NCBI RefSeq assembly: GCF_002855575.1
Contig: NZ_PKRQ01000011.1
Span: forward strand, 1 to 32,573
Source: Tabrizicola sp. TH137
GTDB taxonomy: Bacteria; Pseudomonadota; Alphaproteobacteria; Rhodobacterales; Rhodobacteraceae
Direction: 5' to 3'
DNA: 32,573 nucleotides
Shown here: positions 31,907 to 32,573 of the stretch, piece by piece
How positions within the stretch are numbered: position 1 is the stretch's first letter
Layout: every line of letters starts with the position of its first letter
Notes under the pieces: model-generated
What the model was told of the DNA's origin: nothing
Database searches by the model: none
What the model saw: only the letters and a program-made list of their open reading frames with translations
Program-made: the position numbers and the translations under genes

Positions 31907-32573
31907 ATGCATGAATTGCGACAAATGCACATTAGATCCGCGATAGAAGTCTTTGCCTGGCCGACCCGTTTCGATGCCGCGCGTTTCTTTGATCGTCTGT
32001 TCTTCGCAGCGCTTGGGATGACGATGTTGACACTCGGAATGTACGCGCTGGACAACAGGATGCTCAACGGCGAGCCAATTTGGCTAAAGCCATTCAAGTT
32101 TGCGGTATCATTCGCCATTCTGTTCGCGACCCTTGCCTGGGCTTCGAAAAAACTGTCACGGCCGTGGCGGAAAAGTTTGGTCCTGGTCACTGGCGCCGGT
32201 GCGTCCGCTGCCGCCTTCTTCTTCGAGATGTCCTACATCGGTGCGCAAGCGTCGCGACAGGAACTGTCACATTTCAACGAGGCCACACCTTTCCATGAGA
32301 TGATGTATGGCCTCATGGGAACCGGCGCCACAGTGCTCATGCTTACCGTCAGTATCGTGGCGGTGGCAACGCTGCTGGATCGGGACGCACGCCTTGACCA
32401 GTGCCTGCGCCTCAGCATCGGCCTTGGCTTCCTTTTGACAGTCGTTTTGACCTTTTGGGTTGCAGGCGAGTTGGCTGGGAATGGTGGGCGCTACATCGGC
32501 ACACCTTCTGTCAACGGACCAAAAATTCCGATCGTTGGCTGGTCGATGGAGGTGGGCGATCTGCGTCCGGCAC
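31907..32573 (+). CDS. Multi-pass membrane protein, runs off the window
   Basis: The open frame gives 222 codons without stop to the window edge. About five transmembrane segments are visible: FFAALGMTMLTLGMYAL, FKFAVSFAILFATLAWA, LVLVTGAGASAAAFFF, TVLMLTVSIVAVA and FLLTVVLTFWVAGE. The motif NGEPIWLKPFKFA is typical of a conserved hypothetical membrane family without assigned function. The ATG at 31907 has GGAG seven bases upstream. This is the intact version of the broken copy at the left end; it lies divergently to the nitroreductase operon and is probably the original arrangement. Confidence 0.8.
   Translation, partial: MHELRQMHIRSAIEVFAWPTRFDAARFFDRLFFAALGMTMLTLGMYALDNRMLNGEPIWLKPFKFAVSFAILFATLAWASKKLSRPWRKSLVLVTGAGASAAAFFFEMSYIGAQASRQELSHFNEATPFHEMMYGLMGTGATVLMLTVSIVAVATLLDRDARLDQCLRLSIGLGFLLTVVLTFWVAGELAGNGGRYIGTPSVNGPKIPIVGWSMEVGDLRPA
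32048..32573. repeat. Right arm of window-spanning inverted repeat
   Basis: Inverse of 1-526 with scattered substitutions. The match ends inside the membrane gene near 32048, where the left copy was cut. Confidence 0.93.

Noticed and set aside
31466-31930. Minus-strand frame of 155 codons before the right membrane gene
   Set aside because: No known domain, overlaps promoter DNA, and composition is unlike neighbouring genes.
1-32573. Reading the two window ends as terminal inverted repeats of one giant transposon
   Set aside because: The repeated ends are protein-coding DNA that continues to the window edge with no defined tip, transposase or target duplication; duplication plus contig break is simpler.

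Overview
The window looks like chromosomal or large-plasmid DNA of an alphaproteobacterium, most likely of the Rhodobacterales type. This rests on the high G+C (especially 13.8-26.5 kb), the style of the genes and the mix of insertion-sequence families; it is inferred from sequence character, not from a database match. No rRNA, tRNA or CRISPR array was seen.

Layout. The first ~530 bases and the last ~530 bases are inverted copies of one membrane-protein gene. Further in, each flank carries an inverted copy of a second unit: a Tat-exported, Acg-like nitroreductase gene followed by a MarR regulator (2.9-5.4 kb on the plus strand, 29.8-31.4 kb on the minus strand). The right copy is compact and its membrane gene is intact as far as the window edge. 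The left copy is rearranged: its membrane gene is cut at the 5' end and has a nonsense codon, a zinc-free MDR oxidoreductase/TetR pair and a transposase scrap separate it from the nitroreductase, and an extra membrane protein sits between nitroreductase and marR. A divergent LysR/short-chain dehydrogenase (SDR) pair follows at 5.5-7.4 kb.

From 8.0 to 13.7 kb is a nest of mobile-element debris: half a LysR gene cut by a 5'-truncated Tn3-family element, whose intact 38-bp terminal repeat abuts an IS1380-family transposase fragment; then a complete tyrosine recombinase and a complete IS5-family element. Smaller remnants (ISL3, IS3, an IS5/IS1182-type N-terminus) mark other junctions.

From 13.8 to 26.5 kb lies a GC-rich metabolic island in two parts. 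Part one is a tightly packed nine-gene operon: a KstD/fumarate-reductase-like FAD dehydrogenase, an SDR, a complete polar-amino-acid-type ABC importer (binding protein, two permeases, ATPase) with an EthD-domain protein embedded in it, a second SDR and a GntR/FCD regulator. It looks like an import-and-oxidise pathway for one unknown small molecule. Part two is the complete homogentisate pathway from 4-hydroxyphenylpyruvate to fumarate plus acetoacetate (hppD, hmgA, maiA, fahA) with an Lrp and a MarR regulator and clear palindromic candidate operators. Their adjacency suggests, but does not prove, that the imported compound is turned into a 4-hydroxyphenyl compound.

From 27 to 29.7 kb is a divergent TetR/alpha-beta hydrolase pair, a truncated IS3 element with a textbook slippery site, and a DUF6194 gene, before the right inverted copy. 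The recurring theme is small oxidoreductase or hydrolase genes paired with their own divergent or adjacent regulators, shuffled by insertion sequences around a catabolic core.
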